This document shows positions 43,983 through 54,066 of a stretch of 64,000 nt of DNA, piece after piece. Within the stretch, counting starts at the first letter, position 1. Every line of letters begins with the position of its first letter. The DNA comes from Brevundimonas vesicularis. GTDB taxonomy: Bacteria > Pseudomonadota > Alphaproteobacteria > Caulobacterales > Caulobacteraceae. The notes beneath the pieces were generated by a model. It saw only the letters and a program-made list of their open reading frames with translations. It was not told the DNA's origin and did not search any database. The position numbers were made by a program, and so were the translations under genes. The DNA lies in the NCBI RefSeq assembly GCF_027105095.1, contig NZ_CP114278.1:1922001-1986000 (forward strand), given 5' to 3'.

Positions 43983-44234
43983 TTGCAATACGCCGATATC
44001 GCCGCCGCCGTCGCAGGCGGCCTGCTGCTGGCCTGGATCGCGGACCTTCTGACGGGCCGGCGCGGCTTCGGCGGCACAAGCCTGGTGTCCGGGATCGGTC
44101 TGGCCTGCGGATGGTTTCTGGCGGTGCGGGTCTTCGCGGTCAGCACGATGGACAGCTGGGTGTGGGTGCCGTGGGCGCTCGTTGGATCGGGTATCTGTCT
44201 GGTCGCCTTCTTCCTGTTCCGGAACAAGCGCTGA
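43983..44234 (+). CDS. small membrane protein
   Basis: 83 residues with three hydrophobic helices (about 5-20, 33-50 and 58-78) and a basic C-terminus (FRNKR). No family assigned with confidence; size and helix pattern resemble small transglycosylase-associated-type proteins. Starts at a TTG with AGGAGA upstream. Its stop overlaps the ATG of the following DUF2842 gene (TGATG). Confidence 0.7.
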   Translation: MQYADIAAAVAGGLLLAWIADLLTGRRGFGGTSLVSGIGLACGWFLAVRVFAVSTMDSWVWVPWALVGSGICLVAFFLFRNKR

Positions 44235-44428
44235 TGCCGCCGCGTCTGCGTCGCTTCGTCGCCGCGATCGGCGTGCTGCTCTTTCTCGTTTTCTGGGTCT
44301 GGGGCTTGATCGCCCTGCGCGGAATGCTGCCGCCGTCGCAGTGGATCGACTTCCTGTTCTTCGGCATCGGCGGGACCGCCTGGGGCCTGCCCCTCATCCC
44401 GTTGCTGCGATGGGCCGAGCGCGGCTGA
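44234..44428 (+). CDS. DUF2842 membrane protein
   Basis: 64-residue two-helix membrane protein of the DUF2842 family, largely confined to alphaproteobacteria: [20 protein letters not shown] at the start and [20 protein letters not shown] at the end are near-consensus. A much longer frame upstream in phase is unrelated sequence; the real start is the ATG overlapping the preceding stop. Function unknown. Confidence 0.85.
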   Translation: MPPRLRRFVAAIGVLLFLVFWVWGLIALRGMLPPSQWIDFLFFGIGGTAWGLPLIPLLRWAERG

Positions 44429-44505
44429 GCGCCGAGCCTGCCCCCAGATACGGCGATGGGGCCGCCCGCAAGGACGACCCCACCATCATCATTCTTTTTC
44501 AAGAA

Positions 44506-44582
<77 letters not shown>

Positions 44583-44641
44583 AAGGCGCTCCCTATAGAC
44601 GGGGGGATCGCTGTCCGCAAACGCTAAAACGACTTTTCCAC

Positions 44642-45049
44642 CTACCGTGAAAGAACGACGTCCAGACGCGCTTTGGCCTGCTCGAGATCGGCCAGAACCT
44701 GATGCAATTTCGAGGTTTCGGCCCGCGTGACGTCGGAAGTCGCAGCAGAGATCGTGACATCGCCGTCGTCGATCAGTGCGGCGGCCTCCGCCCCGATCAG
44801 TTTTCTCAGCCCCTGTTCCTTGTGCAGACGCTGAACGCCGCGAATCGTCAGCCCGTCATCGTGCAGCAGGCGTTTGACCGCCTTCAGCACCGCGATGTCC
44901 TGAGGCCGATAAAAGCGCCGACCGCCGGCTCGTTTGACCGGCGTGACGAAATCGAACTTCGTCTCCCAGAACCGCAGGACATGCTGCGGCACGCCGACCT
45001 CTTCAGCCGCTTCGGAAATGGTTCGGAAGGCGTCGGCGCTCTTGGCCAC
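44642..45049 (-). CDS. MerR-family transcriptional regulator
   Basis: 135 residues. The N-terminal winged helix ([26 protein letters not shown], first 31 residues in part) and the [11 protein letters not shown] wing are typical of MerR proteins lying next to ihfA in alphaproteobacteria. The C-terminal part has a short coiled coil ([20 protein letters not shown]) and no Cys metal site. GTG start six bases after the ihfA stop. Last gene of the plsX-fabH-ihfA operon. Targets unknown. Confidence 0.9.
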   Translation of the reverse strand: MAKSADAFRTISEAAEEVGVPQHVLRFWETKFDFVTPVKRAGGRRFYRPQDIAVLKAVKRLLHDDGLTIRGVQRLHKEQGLRKLIGAEAAALIDDGDVTISAATSDVTRAETSKLHQVLADLEQAKARLDVVLSR

Positions 45050-45054
45050 CGCGA

Positions 45055-45363
45055 TCAGGCCTCGACGACGGCGTCGTGAACCCGGCTTTTCATGATCTGT
45101 GAGGCGCGGAAGCTGATGACCCGGCGCGGATTGATCGCCGCCGGTTCGCCCGTCTTGGGATTTCGGCCCATCCGCGCGCGCTTCTCGCGCACCTGAAAGA
45201 CGCCGAAGCCGGACAGTTTCACCGTCTCGCCGCGCTCAAGCGATTCCACGATCAGTTCCAGGGTGCGCTCGACCAGGCTGGAGCATTCCTGACGCGACAG
45301 GCCGACCTCTTCATGTACGGCTTCGCACAAGTCGGCGCGCGTCACGGTCTGTTGGCCTGCCAT
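45055..45363 (-). CDS. ihfA: integration host factor subunit alpha
   Basis: Sequence-specific DNA-bending protein that works with IhfB in replication, recombination and transcription. 102 residues from ATG 45363 ([20 protein letters not shown]), the family length; ATGs at 45395, 45399 and 45459 would give unusual extensions. The DNA-intercalating arm is in [20 protein letters not shown] with the conserved Pro, and RRVISFRAS follows. Fourth in the plsX-fabH cluster. Confidence 0.95.
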   Translation of the reverse strand: MAGQQTVTRADLCEAVHEEVGLSRQECSSLVERTLELIVESLERGETVKLSGFGVFQVREKRARMGRNPKTGEPAAINPRRVISFRASQIMKSRVHDAVVEA

Positions 45364-45440
45364 CGTATCCCCGCTGTCCTGCGATCCGCTCGCATCCATA
45401 GGGGCGCAAAGCCCCCGAAAAATCAATGCCTCGATGTCGA

Positions 45441-46418
45441 TTAGAGCCGAAGCGCGCACGCGCCCCAGGTCAGGCCGCCGCCCATGGCTTCAAGCAGCAC
45501 CAGATCGCCCTTCTTGATTCGTCCGTCCTGGATCGCAGCATCCAGAGCCAGCGGGATCGAGGCGGCCGAGGTGTTGGCGTGGTTGGCGACGGTGGAGATC
45601 ACCTTGTTCTCATCCAAACCCAACCGGTCGCCGACGCCCTTGATGATTCGCTGGTTGGCCTGGTGCGGCACGAACCAGTCGACATCCGCGATCTGGATGT
45701 TGGCGGCGGCGCAGGCGGCGGTGATGCCTTCTGCGATGTTTACGACGGCATGACGGAAGACCTGGTTTCCGGCCATACGCAGGTGGCCAACGGTCCCCGT
45801 GGTCGCCGGGCCGCCATCAACGTAGAGCAGATCGGTCTTGGATCCGTCAGCGCGCAAGGCGAAGCCCAACATGCCCTGGTCGTCCGATGTTCCCCGCCCT
45901 TCGCGAGGTTCCAGCACCACAGCGCCGGCCCCGTCGCCGAACAGGACGCAGGTGGTCCGGTCGGTCCAGTCCATCAGCCGCGTCATCTCCTCGGCCCCGA
46001 TCACCAGGGCGCATTTCGACAGACCACGCGCCACGAAGCCGTCGGCGACGCTCAGCGCATAGACGAAACCGGAGCAGACGGCTTGCACGTCAAAAGCGAT
46101 GCCGACGCCCGCGCCCAGCTTGGCCTGGACGATCGACGCGACCGCCGGGAAGGTCATGTCGGGCGTGGTCGTGGCCACGATAATCAGATCGACATCGGAC
46201 GCCGTCTTGCCCGCGTCGGCGAGCGCCTTCTTGGCGGCCTCGACCGCCAGATCGCTGGTCGGCTGGTCGTCGCGCGCCTTGTGACGCTGCTTGATGCCTG
46301 TGCGCTCCTGGATCCATTCGTCGGAGGTGTCGATGAACTTGGCCAAGTCGGCATTGGTGACGATCTCGTCCGGCAGATAGGAGCCGACGCCGGTCACGAC
46401 GCTGCGGGTGACGGTCAC
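45441..46418 (-). CDS. fabH: beta-ketoacyl-ACP synthase III
   Basis: Starts fatty-acid synthesis by condensing acetyl-CoA with malonyl-ACP. 325 residues. Active-site C115 in VQAVCSGFVYAL, His in WFVPHQANQRI and Asn in VANHANTSAAS form the Cys-His-Asn triad. The start overlaps the plsX stop by four bases. Confidence 0.97.
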   Translation of the reverse strand: MTVTRSVVTGVGSYLPDEIVTNADLAKFIDTSDEWIQERTGIKQRHKARDDQPTSDLAVEAAKKALADAGKTASDVDLIIVATTTPDMTFPAVASIVQAKLGAGVGIAFDVQAVCSGFVYALSVADGFVARGLSKCALVIGAEEMTRLMDWTDRTTCVLFGDGAGAVVLEPREGRGTSDDQGMLGFALRADGSKTDLLYVDGGPATTGTVGHLRMAGNQVFRHAVVNIAEGITAACAAANIQIADVDWFVPHQANQRIIKGVGDRLGLDENKVISTVANHANTSAASIPLALDAAIQDGRIKKGDLVLLEAMGGGLTWGACALRL

Positions 46419-47491
46419 TGGAGGGGTTCTCCCACGGCTGCGGCGGGCTTGGCGGCATGGTCGAACACCGCGTCCAGCTTGCCCAGGTTGTCCCCCACCT
46501 TGCTCATATAGTCGCTGCGGGCCAGATCGACAGCGATGCGGATGGCGTTGCCGAAGCCCTTGGCGTCGGCGCCGCCATGGCTCTTCACCACAATACCGTT
46601 CAGGCCCAACAGGGGGCCGCCGTTGATGGCGCTGGGGTCGATCTTCTGGCGCATCTTCTTCAACGCCGGCATGGCGATGACGGCGCCCAGCTTGGATTGC
46701 AGATTGGAGGTCAAAGCCTCTTTCAACAGGGCCGAAATATAGCGCGCTGTGCCTTCGGCGGTCTTCAGCGCGATGTTCCCGGTGAAGCCGTCGGTCACCA
46801 CCACGTCCACCGTGCCCTTGGCGATATCGTCGCCCTCGACGAAGCCGTGATAGTTCAGGTCGAACGGCCCGTCGCGCAGGATGGCGTGCGCCTCCTTGAC
46901 CTGTTCGTTGCCCTTCATGTCTTCCGAACCGACGTTCAACAGGCCGATGGTCGGGCGCGCGATCCCGCGCACCGCGGATTGGAAAGCTTCGCCCATGATG
47001 GCGAACTCGATCAGCTGCTCCGCATCGCTGCCGATGTTGGCGCCGACGTCCAGCACCGCCGTGTGGCCCTTGAAGGTGGGCCAGCTGGCGACGATGGCCG
47101 GTCGCTCAAGCCCGGGCGCAGACATCCGCAGAATCAGTTTCGAGATCGCCATCAGGGCACCGGTGTTGCCGGCCGAGACAACGCCGCCCGCCTGACCCGT
47201 CTTAACCGCCTCGATGGCGTTCCACAGGCTGGAGCCCTTGCCGCGCCGCATGGCCTGGGCGGGCTTTTCGTCCATGGCCACGACCTTGTCGGTGTGACGA
47301 ACTTCGCAGACGTCCGCGGTCAGCCCGCAACGCGCCAGTTCCGCCGCGATCTTGGCCTCGTCGCCATGCAGCAGGAAGCGAATCCCCTCGCCATCGTGGG
47401 TGCGGATATAGCTGCGGATGCCGGGAACGACGACGGAGGGCCCGTGATCGCCGCCCATGGCGTCAAGCGAGATCGTAACTGGGGCTGGCAA
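46415..47491 (-). CDS. plsX: phosphate acyltransferase PlsX
   Basis: Converts acyl-ACP to acyl phosphate for phospholipid synthesis. 358 residues from a TTG at 47491, chosen because GAGAGG lies five to six bases upstream and the following residues (APVTISLDAMGGDHGP) are the usual N-terminus; an upstream start at 47575 reads non-family sequence. SLWNAIEAVKTGQAGGVVSA, TAVLDVGANIGS and VVTDGFTGNIALK are characteristic. Confidence 0.95.
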   Translation of the reverse strand: MPAPVTISLDAMGGDHGPSVVVPGIRSYIRTHDGEGIRFLLHGDEAKIAAELARCGLTADVCEVRHTDKVVAMDEKPAQAMRRGKGSSLWNAIEAVKTGQAGGVVSAGNTGALMAISKLILRMSAPGLERPAIVASWPTFKGHTAVLDVGANIGSDAEQLIEFAIMGEAFQSAVRGIARPTIGLLNVGSEDMKGNEQVKEAHAILRDGPFDLNYHGFVEGDDIAKGTVDVVVTDGFTGNIALKTAEGTARYISALLKEALTSNLQSKLGAVIAMPALKKMRQKIDPSAINGGPLLGLNGIVVKSHGGADAKGFGNAIRIAVDLARSDYMSKVGDNLGKLDAVFDHAAKPAAAVGEPLQ

Positions 47492-47597
47492 ATGGACCTC
47501 TCGTGGCCGCGTCGTCTTGTCGCGCGACGCTTGGCAGGATGCGCTGGACGATAGCGCCGACGCCGGGGGATGCAACCACCCGACCCCTACGTCAACC

Positions 47598-48125
47598 TCA
47601 GCCTTGGTCGTCTTTGGATTTGAGCGCCTTCAGGGCCGCGAACGGAGAAATCTCCGTTGGCTCCTCAGGTTGCACGAACTCCGCGCCGGGCTTGCGCGGG
47701 AACGGATCAAGCGACAGCACCAATTGCTCGACCGCATACTGGCCCAGGTCGATCTTGCCGTCCTCGATCACGTCGGCGTCTTCTTCATCCAGCGTGACCT
47801 CGATCTCGTCGGTTTCCTCGGGCTTGGCTTCGACAAGCTGAATGGAGAACCGGCGATCCACATCGACTGGCAAGGGCTCCAGCGTCAGGCCGCAGGTCTG
47901 CACCGCATGTGCGGTCACCCTGCCCTTCATCGTCCATTCGCTGGTTGACGGCGTCGGCTTGATTTCCAGATCGACGGCGAAATCGTCCAGCCCCTGAAGA
48001 TCGAGGCTGCGGGCGATTCGCTTGCGAATGTCTGCATCCGGCTCCAGCCGGCGGCTCAGGCCCGCGCCGATCTGATTGACCCGCACCGTTTCACTGTAGG
48101 GGAGCGTCGCGCTCATCTCGTTCAA
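47598..48125 (-). CDS. DUF177 (YceD) protein
   Basis: 175-residue YceD/DUF177 protein, linked in other bacteria to 23S rRNA metabolism. HAVQTCGLTLEPLP and a strongly acidic segment (EAKPEETDEIEVTLDEEDAD) precede the C-terminal GQYAVEQLVLSLDPFPRKPG, the conserved core. Starts inside the stop of the bc1 chaperone gene (ATGA) and precedes plsX, the usual alphaproteobacterial order. Confidence 0.9.
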   Translation of the reverse strand: MNEMSATLPYSETVRVNQIGAGLSRRLEPDADIRKRIARSLDLQGLDDFAVDLEIKPTPSTSEWTMKGRVTAHAVQTCGLTLEPLPVDVDRRFSIQLVEAKPEETDEIEVTLDEEDADVIEDGKIDLGQYAVEQLVLSLDPFPRKPGAEFVQPEEPTEISPFAALKALKSKDDQG

Positions 48126-48646
48126 ACTTCCGCCCAGGCCGGCGTCGCCAGCACCTTGTTGAAATCCTGCGCCGCCAGGGCCGCGCGTGTCGTCAGCGCA
48201 TAGCGCGCCAATGTGTCCGCATGGGGCGCTTGCGGATCCGCATAGACATTCTTCGCCATCGCCTCCGCCAGAGCCGCCGCATCGTCGGCGCGCAGCGGCT
48301 GCTCATAGGCGTTCATTCGCCCGTAAAGGGCCTCGCCCAACTTACGCATCTTCTTGCCGACGGCGACGTCGCCCACGCCCTCTTCTCGCAAGACGTGATC
48401 CAGCGCCGAGACATAGACGTCGAAGACCGCCTGAGCCGCATCCTGGCCCTGAGCCGTGTTCTCATCGCGCAGCCGCAGCACCAGCAACAGCACATGCAGC
48501 GTGTAGAGTTCGAATCGCGCGTCGATGCGGTCATCGACCGCCAGGCGCGTGTAGAAGGCCGGATTGCGGGCCTGGCTGACAGCCTTGGCGTAGAGATCGT
48601 CGCCGAGACGGACGCCGGACCGGGGTTTGAACAGGTTTTTCAGCAT
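48122..48646 (-). CDS. ubiquinol-cytochrome c chaperone family protein
   Basis: 174-residue homologue of CBP3/UQCC1, an assembly factor for cytochrome bc1. FYTRLAVDDRIDARFELYTL and LHVLLLVLRLRDEN, plus a later VGKKMRKLGEALYGRMNAYE, are family blocks. The ATG at 48646 (MLKNLFKPRSG) is more typical than one at 48655. First gene of a minus-strand operon through DUF177, plsX, fabH, ihfA and merR; divergent from bamE. Confidence 0.9.
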   Translation of the reverse strand: MLKNLFKPRSGVRLGDDLYAKAVSQARNPAFYTRLAVDDRIDARFELYTLHVLLLVLRLRDENTAQGQDAAQAVFDVYVSALDHVLREEGVGDVAVGKKMRKLGEALYGRMNAYEQPLRADDAAALAEAMAKNVYADPQAPHADTLARYALTTRAALAAQDFNKVLATPAWAEV

Positions 48647-48737
48647 GGGTTCCAACGGCCCCTTTTCCGCCGCGCCGTTGAACTAGGACGCAGGTCCGTC
48701 TAGGTCAAAGACCTTGTTCTCTCGCAGGCGCCCGACC

Positions 48738-49217
48738 ATGTCCCGTTTCGTCCCGCTTTTCGTCGCTGTTTCGCTGGCCGGCCTGTCCGCCGCCTGCGCC
48801 CCGACCATCGGCTCCAACGGCTTCCAGGCCATCGACGCCAAACCGCAAGATGTGGTCGCCGGCACCGACACCAAGGAAACCGTCCTCGCCAAGCTGGGAT
48901 CGCCTTCGACCACCTCGACCTTCGAGCCGGATCAGGTCTGGTATTACATCAGCCAGACGACCGAGAAATACACCTACAACCTGCCCAAGGTTTCGACGCG
49001 CACGGTGACTGAGATCACCTTCGTCCCGCAGGGTGATCAGGTGGCGTCGGTGCGGACCCTTGGCCTTACGGAAGGCGAGCAGATCGCCATGAACCGCAAC
49101 GAGACGCCGACGCGCGGTCGTGAGCTGACGGTTCTAGAACAACTGCTGGGCAACGTCGGTCGTGGCCAACTGCCCCGCACCGAGGATGACACGCCCGGCC
49201 AACGCCGCCCCGACTAA
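48738..49217 (+). CDS. bamE: outer membrane protein assembly factor BamE (SmpA/OmlA)
   Basis: Lipoprotein of the beta-barrel assembly machine. 159 residues: signal with lipobox LSAAC (about 17-21), then the SmpA/OmlA domain with VVAGTDTKETVLAKLGSPST and QVWYYISQTTEKYTYN, the conserved TVLAKLGSP and WYY elements. An ATG at 48714 would add eight residues ahead of the signal. Followed by a shared terminator. Confidence 0.93.
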   Translation: MSRFVPLFVAVSLAGLSAACAPTIGSNGFQAIDAKPQDVVAGTDTKETVLAKLGSPSTTSTFEPDQVWYYISQTTEKYTYNLPKVSTRTVTEITFVPQGDQVASVRTLGLTEGEQIAMNRNETPTRGRELTVLEQLLGNVGRGQLPRTEDDTPGQRRPD

Positions 49218-49242
49218 GGCGGCTCATCTCCCCAAAGCAAAG

Positions 49243-49270
49243 ACGCCCCGGAGATCGCTCTCCGGGGCGT
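49243..49270. terminator. bidirectional rho-independent terminator between bamE and hppA
   Basis: Perfect 12-bp stem (49243-49254 with 49259-49270), TCGC loop, followed by TTTT on the plus strand and an A-rich flank on the left. Serves the two converging genes. Confidence 0.88.
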
Positions 49271-49295
49271 TTTCATAAGGGCTGGGTATTTGAGC

Positions 49296-51443
49296 CTAGC
49301 CGATGGTCCCGCTCGCCAGCACCGCCAGCAGCAGCAGGGCGACGATATTGGTGATCTTGATCATGGGGTTCACCGCCGGACCGGACGTGTCCTTATAGGG
49401 ATCGCCGACCGTATCGCCGGTCACGGCCGCCTTGTGGGCCTCCGAGCCCTTGCCGTGGACGACGCCGTTCTTGTCGGTGAAACCTTCCTCGATCACCTTC
49501 TTGGCGTTGTCCCAGGCGCCGCCGCCCGATGTCATCGAAATGGCGACGAACAGGCCGGTGACGATCACGCCCATCAGCATGGCGCCGAGGGCTGCGAAAG
49601 CGTTCGCCTTGTCCGAAATGCCAAGCACCGCGATGAACAAGACGATCGGCGACAGCACCGGCAACAGCGACGGCGCGATCATCTCGCGGATCGCAGCCTT
49701 GGTCAGGATGTCGACCGCCCGGCCGTATTCCGGCTTCACCTCATAGGTCATGATGCCGGGGTTCTCGCGGAACTGGCGTCGGACCTCCGCAACGACCGAT
49801 TCGGCCGCCCGTCCGACCGCCATCATCGACATGCCGCCGAACAGGAACGGCAGCAGTCCCCCGAACAGCAGGCCGACGACGACGTAGGGATTGGTCAGAT
49901 CGAAGGCGATCTCGCCCATCCCGGCGAAGAAGGGATAGTCCGCCGGGTTGGCCGAGAAATACTGCAGGTCCGACGTATAGGCGGCGAATAGCACCAGCGC
50001 GCCGAGGCCCGCCGAACCGATGGCGTAGCCCTTGGTCACGGCCTTGGTCGTGTTGCCCACGGCGTCCAGCGCATCGGTCGAATGCCGCACATCGCTGGGC
50101 AGACCGGCCATCTCGGCGATGCCGCCGGCGTTGTCCGTCACGGGTCCAAAGGCGTCCAGCGCCACGATCATTCCCGCCACACCCAGCATGGTCGTGGTGG
50201 CGATGGCGATGCCGAACAGGCCGGCCAGTTGGAAGCTGGCCACGATGCCCACGATGATCGTCAGCGCCGGCAGCGCCGTCGCCTCAAGCGAGACGGCCAG
50301 GCCCTGAATGACGTTGGTGCCGTGCCCGGACACCGAGGCGTTGGCCACCGATCGCACCGGACGGAAGCCCGATCCGGTATAGTATTCGGTCACGACCACG
50401 ATCGCCGCCGTTACCGCCAGACCAACCATGCCGGACCAGAACAGCGCCATCGGCTGGATTTCGAGACCGCTAGCCGTCACGATCGGCCCCTTCACCATCT
50501 GGTCGATCACCCACCAGACCGCACCGATGGACAGGACGCCGGTGACGATCAGCCCCTGATAGAGGGCGCCCATGATGTTGTTCGACTTGCCCAGCCGCAC
50601 GAAGAAGCTGCCGATGATGGAGGTGACGATGCACACCGCGCAGATCGCCAACGGCAGCACCATCATCAGAGCCACATAGGGCTGGCCCCTGAAGAAGATC
50701 GCGGCCAGCACCATGGTCGCGACAGTCGTCACGGCATAGGTCTCGAAAAGGTCGGCCGCCATGCCGGCGCAGTCGCCGACGTTGTCGCCCACATTGTCCG
50801 CGATGGTCGCGGCGTTGCGAGGATCGTCCTCGGGAATACCCGCCTCGACCTTGCCCACCATGTCGCCGCCAACGTCGGCGCCCTTGGTGAAGATGCCGCC
50901 GCCCAGTCGCGCGAAGATCGAGATCAGCGAGGCGCCGAACCCCAACGCCACCAGCCCGTCGATCACTTCGCGGCCTGTCGAGGGCAAGCCCAGATGCTGG
51001 GTCAGCACGATGTAGTAGCCTGACACCCCGATCAGGGCGCCGCCCGCCACGAACATGCCGGTGATGGCGCCCGAGCGGAACGCCAGGTTCAAGCCCTTGG
51101 ACAGGCTTTCGGACGCCGCCTGCGCTGTGCGCACATTGGCCCGCACCGAGATCAGCATCCCGGCGTAACCCGCTGCCCCGGACAGGACGGCGCCGATCAG
51201 GAAGCCGACGGCGGCATAGACGCCGATCAGGAAATAGGCGGCGATCAGGATCACGATCCCGACGATGCCGATGGTCAGATATTGCCGCTTCAGATAAGCC
51301 GAGGCGCCTTCCTGGATCGCGGCGGCGATCTCTCGCATCTTGTCGTTGCCGGTGCTCGCCTTCATCAGCACGGCGGTCTGAGCGGCGCCATACAGCACCG
51401 CCAGCACACCGGCCGCGAAGACCAGCGTAAGTGAGTTCGTCAT
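49296..51443 (-). CDS. hppA: K+-insensitive pyrophosphate-energised proton pump
   Basis: Membrane pyrophosphatase that couples PPi hydrolysis to proton export. 715 residues, about 16 helices. The substrate-binding [21 protein letters not shown] (partly shown) with its Asp cluster is intact. In [15 protein letters not shown] a Lys follows GNTT, the position that distinguishes K+-independent from K+-dependent (Ala) enzymes. ATG 51443 (MTNSL) is preferred; one at 51455 adds four residues. The 177 bases upstream (51444-51620) carry no gene. Confidence 0.96.
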   Translation of the reverse strand: MTNSLTLVFAAGVLAVLYGAAQTAVLMKASTGNDKMREIAAAIQEGASAYLKRQYLTIGIVGIVILIAAYFLIGVYAAVGFLIGAVLSGAAGYAGMLISVRANVRTAQAASESLSKGLNLAFRSGAITGMFVAGGALIGVSGYYIVLTQHLGLPSTGREVIDGLVALGFGASLISIFARLGGGIFTKGADVGGDMVGKVEAGIPEDDPRNAATIADNVGDNVGDCAGMAADLFETYAVTTVATMVLAAIFFRGQPYVALMMVLPLAICAVCIVTSIIGSFFVRLGKSNNIMGALYQGLIVTGVLSIGAVWWVIDQMVKGPIVTASGLEIQPMALFWSGMVGLAVTAAIVVVTEYYTGSGFRPVRSVANASVSGHGTNVIQGLAVSLEATALPALTIIVGIVASFQLAGLFGIAIATTTMLGVAGMIVALDAFGPVTDNAGGIAEMAGLPSDVRHSTDALDAVGNTTKAVTKGYAIGSAGLGALVLFAAYTSDLQYFSANPADYPFFAGMGEIAFDLTNPYVVVGLLFGGLLPFLFGGMSMMAVGRAAESVVAEVRRQFRENPGIMTYEVKPEYGRAVDILTKAAIREMIAPSLLPVLSPIVLFIAVLGISDKANAFAALGAMLMGVIVTGLFVAISMTSGGGAWDNAKKVIEEGFTDKNGVVHGKGSEAHKAAVTGDTVGDPYKDTSGPAVNPMIKITNIVALLLLAVLASGTIG

Positions 51444-51620
51444 TGGCGTTTCCATGCCCTTGCAAACAGGCGCGCAGGCCTTGGCGCGGTCGGGCGTTAT
51501 CGCCTCTGTCCGCCTTCCGGTCCCCCCGCACGCGGCGAACGCGTCAGTGCGTTCTTTGGGATTTGCAAAGGGAGCCTGTCATGGCAGGCGGAGTGACGCA
51601 ACAGCGGTCGGTCAGCCCGT

Positions 51621-52052
51621 TCAGCGGGCGGTCTGCATGCCAGTTCGGCGACGCGGCGACTGGCTGACGACCTCGACGCGTCGCACGGAGCCGCGACCCG
51701 ACATCGCCGCAGACGCCGCCACCAGCGAGGCGGACAGGGCCCGCTCGTCCAGCCGTGTCCAGTCGCCGGGCACGGTGAAGGGCGTCTTGTGCGCCGCGCG
51801 GACGACGGCGTCGCGGAAGAAGGCCTCCTTGGCCTTCATCTGCTCGACGGTCTTGCCGGCGCCCAGTTCGAGCCTGAGGGCGACGAACACGTAGTTCCGC
51901 AAACGCCCGCCCTCGATGACGGGCAAGCCGAGGCCCGCGATGCTCAGGGCCGCAGGTGCGGACTCCGTTTCGCTGCTGGAGGCGGCGGCGCGACTGGCGG
52001 CGGCGCCGGTCAGGGCGGCGGTTCCGGCGGCGATCAGGGTTCTACGGTCCAT
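51621..52052 (-). CDS. hypothetical exported protein with twin-arginine-like signal
   Basis: 143 residues, no family recognised. The N-terminus MDRRTLIAAGTAALTGAAAS resembles a short Tat signal (RRTLI) with cleavage after an Ala-rich stretch near residue 24. The mature part has RLRNYVFVALRLELGAGKT and MKAKEAFFRDAVVRAAHKTP, reminiscent of FliL-like or small periplasmic domains, then a basic tail. It lies just downstream of thiL on the same strand, with 43 bases between. Confidence 0.72.
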   Translation of the reverse strand: MDRRTLIAAGTAALTGAAASRAAASSSETESAPAALSIAGLGLPVIEGGRLRNYVFVALRLELGAGKTVEQMKAKEAFFRDAVVRAAHKTPFTVPGDWTRLDERALSASLVAASAAMSGRGSVRRVEVVSQSPRRRTGMQTAR

Positions 52053-52094
52053 AGCGACACCCTGCCGGACGGGCGTTAGGATTCCCTTGCCGCG

Positions 52095-53084
52095 TCAGCC
52101 ATGGGTCCAGCCGTTTCTGGCCATCGGCACGGGCTGACCGTCGTAAAGGACCGTCAAGCCCTGACCTGCGGTGACCTCTCCGACGCGAGTCAGACGAATC
52201 AGTCGGCGCTCGGCCTCGCGCCGCAGGGCGTCTTCGTGGCGCGGATGGGCGGTGAAGGCGATCTCGTAGTCGTCGCCGCCGCTAGCCAGGTCTTCCAAAG
52301 ACAGCTGCGGATCGACCCGGTCGTCGAACCAGGCCTGGGCCGCCGCGGACAGCGGCAGGACGTTCAGATTGACCGCCACGCCGACCCTGCTGGCCCGCGC
52401 GATGTGGGCCAGGTCGGCGGCCAGGCCGTCCGACACATCGACGGATGCTGTGGCGAACTCGCGCACGATGTCGGCGAAGTCGTTGCGTGGCGTCGGCATC
52501 CGGTAGTGGCTGACCAAGGCCTCCATCCGCTCGGGCGCCAGAGCCAGTTGTCCTTGCGCCGCCTTGAGCCCTAGCAGCCCGTCCCCGATCACGCCGGTGA
52601 CGAAGACGAGGTCGCCGACCTGCGCGCCGGCGCGAGAAATGGCTTTGCCCGTCGGCGCCCACCCCAAGGCCGTCAGAGAGAAGGACAGCGGGCCAGGAGT
52701 CTTGACCGTGTCCCCGCCGAGCAGATGAACGCCGAACCGAGCCTGATCCTCGGCCAGCCCGGCCGCAAAGGCCTCGCGCTCGGGCCAGCCGCAGCGTTCG
52801 GACCAGAAGCAGGCCAGCAGATAGCCGAACGGCTCAGCGCCCTTGGCGGCAAGGTCCGAGAGGTTCACCCGCAGCAGCTTCCTGGCGACCGTGTCCAGCG
52901 GATCATCAGGCAGGAAATGCACGCCCTCGACGATGGCGTCCTTGGTCAGGACGAGGTCATAGCCGGCGCGTGACGGCAGCGCCGCCACATCATCGACCAG
53001 TCCCCTGCCCCACTCGGGATGGGCCAGGGGCTTGAACAGCCGCTCGATCGTCTCGAACTCGCCCGCGACGTCGAGCGCCGGCAT
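52095..53084 (-). CDS. thiL: thiamine-monophosphate kinase
   Basis: Phosphorylates thiamine monophosphate to thiamine diphosphate. 329 residues of the AIR synthase-like fold. TKDAIVEGVHFLPDDP, GDTVKTPGPLSFSLTALG, VDVSDGLAADLAHIARAS and GGDDYEIAFTA are the metal- and ATP-binding blocks. The ATG overlaps the nusB stop. Downstream end of the riboflavin/nusB operon. Confidence 0.96.
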   Translation of the reverse strand: MPALDVAGEFETIERLFKPLAHPEWGRGLVDDVAALPSRAGYDLVLTKDAIVEGVHFLPDDPLDTVARKLLRVNLSDLAAKGAEPFGYLLACFWSERCGWPEREAFAAGLAEDQARFGVHLLGGDTVKTPGPLSFSLTALGWAPTGKAISRAGAQVGDLVFVTGVIGDGLLGLKAAQGQLALAPERMEALVSHYRMPTPRNDFADIVREFATASVDVSDGLAADLAHIARASRVGVAVNLNVLPLSAAAQAWFDDRVDPQLSLEDLASGGDDYEIAFTAHPRHEDALRREAERRLIRLTRVGEVTAGQGLTVLYDGQPVPMARNGWTHG

Positions 53085-53608
53085 TATTTGCGGGTGTCTT
53101 TGGCCACGCCGTCCAGCGCCGCGTTGACGAAGCGCGCCTCGGCGTCGTCGAAGAAGGCCTTGGCCAGTTCGACATATTCGTCGATCACGACCTCGCGCGG
53201 GGTCTCGGGATGCTTGATCAGCTCCCAGGCGCCCGAACGCAGCAGGGCGCGCAGGGTGGCGTCGATCCGCTCCAGCTTCCAGTTGGAGGCCAGGCGGGCC
53301 TTGATGGCCGTGTCGATGTCGCGCTGGCTTTCGATCACGCCGCGCACGATGTCGGCGAAATAGGCCTCATCGGCCTCGGCCAGGGCTTGGCCCTCAATAT
53401 CGGCATCGAAGCGGAAGTTGGAGAATTCGGTGATCACCGTCTCCACGCCCTCGCCGGCCAGTTCCATTTGATACAGGGCCTGGACGGCGGCGAGACGCGA
53501 CACTGTGCGAGCGCGACGCTGTTTGGAGCTCAGATTGGGCTCGGCGCGCTGCTTTTCGGCTTCGGCGAGTTGTTCGAGGACGGCTTTGACACTGTTCGGT
53601 TCAGTCAT
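53084..53608 (-). CDS. nusB: transcription antitermination factor NusB
   Basis: RNA-binding antiterminator used in rRNA transcription. 174 residues from ATG 53608, which overlaps the ribH stop (ATGA); a start at 53659 would lie inside rib[39 protein letters not shown] and [19 protein letters not shown] are family blocks. Confidence 0.95.
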   Translation of the reverse strand: MTEPNSVKAVLEQLAEAEKQRAEPNLSSKQRRARTVSRLAAVQALYQMELAGEGVETVITEFSNFRFDADIEGQALAEADEAYFADIVRGVIESQRDIDTAIKARLASNWKLERIDATLRALLRSGAWELIKHPETPREVVIDEYVELAKAFFDDAEARFVNAALDGVAKDTRK

Positions 53609-54066
53609 GCGCCGACGCCATGACGCAACCGCTTCTTCAATGCAATGAGGTCCAGGCACGCCTTGGCGGCGCCGCCGCCCTTATCCCCTTCCGAAAGACG
53701 GGCCCGATACCAGGCTTGGTCTTCGTCCTCGGTCGTCAGGATGCCATTGCCGATGATGACGCCCTTGACGCCGAGAGCCATGATGCCGGCCGCCGACTGA
53801 TCGGAGACGATCTCGAAATGATAGGTTTCGCCACGGATGACCGTGCCCAGGGCGACGTAGCCGTCATAGCGGGGCGCGGTCGGGAAGCGGCCGGCCTCCT
53901 CGGCCAGGGCGATGGCCGGCGGCACCTCCAGCGCGCCGGGCACGGTGATGACGTCGAAGTCGGCGCCGCGCGCCTTCAGCGTCTCTTTGGCCCCTTCCAG
54001 CAGGGCGTCGGCCAGGTCGTCGTAGAAGCGCGCCTCGACGATCAGAATACGGGGGGCTTCGGTCAC
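53605..54066 (-). CDS. ribH: 6,7-dimethyl-8-ribityllumazine synthase
   Basis: Condenses the ribityl-diaminopyrimidine with dihydroxybutanone phosphate, the penultimate riboflavin step. 153 residues. [34 protein letters not shown] (catalytic His after GETYH) and [16 protein letters not shown] are typical. GTG start overlapping the upstream stop (GTGA). Confidence 0.97.
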   Translation of the reverse strand: MTEAPRILIVEARFYDDLADALLEGAKETLKARGADFDVITVPGALEVPPAIALAEEAGRFPTAPRYDGYVALGTVIRGETYHFEIVSDQSAAGIMALGVKGVIIGNGILTTEDEDQAWYRARLSEGDKGGGAAKACLDLIALKKRLRHGVGA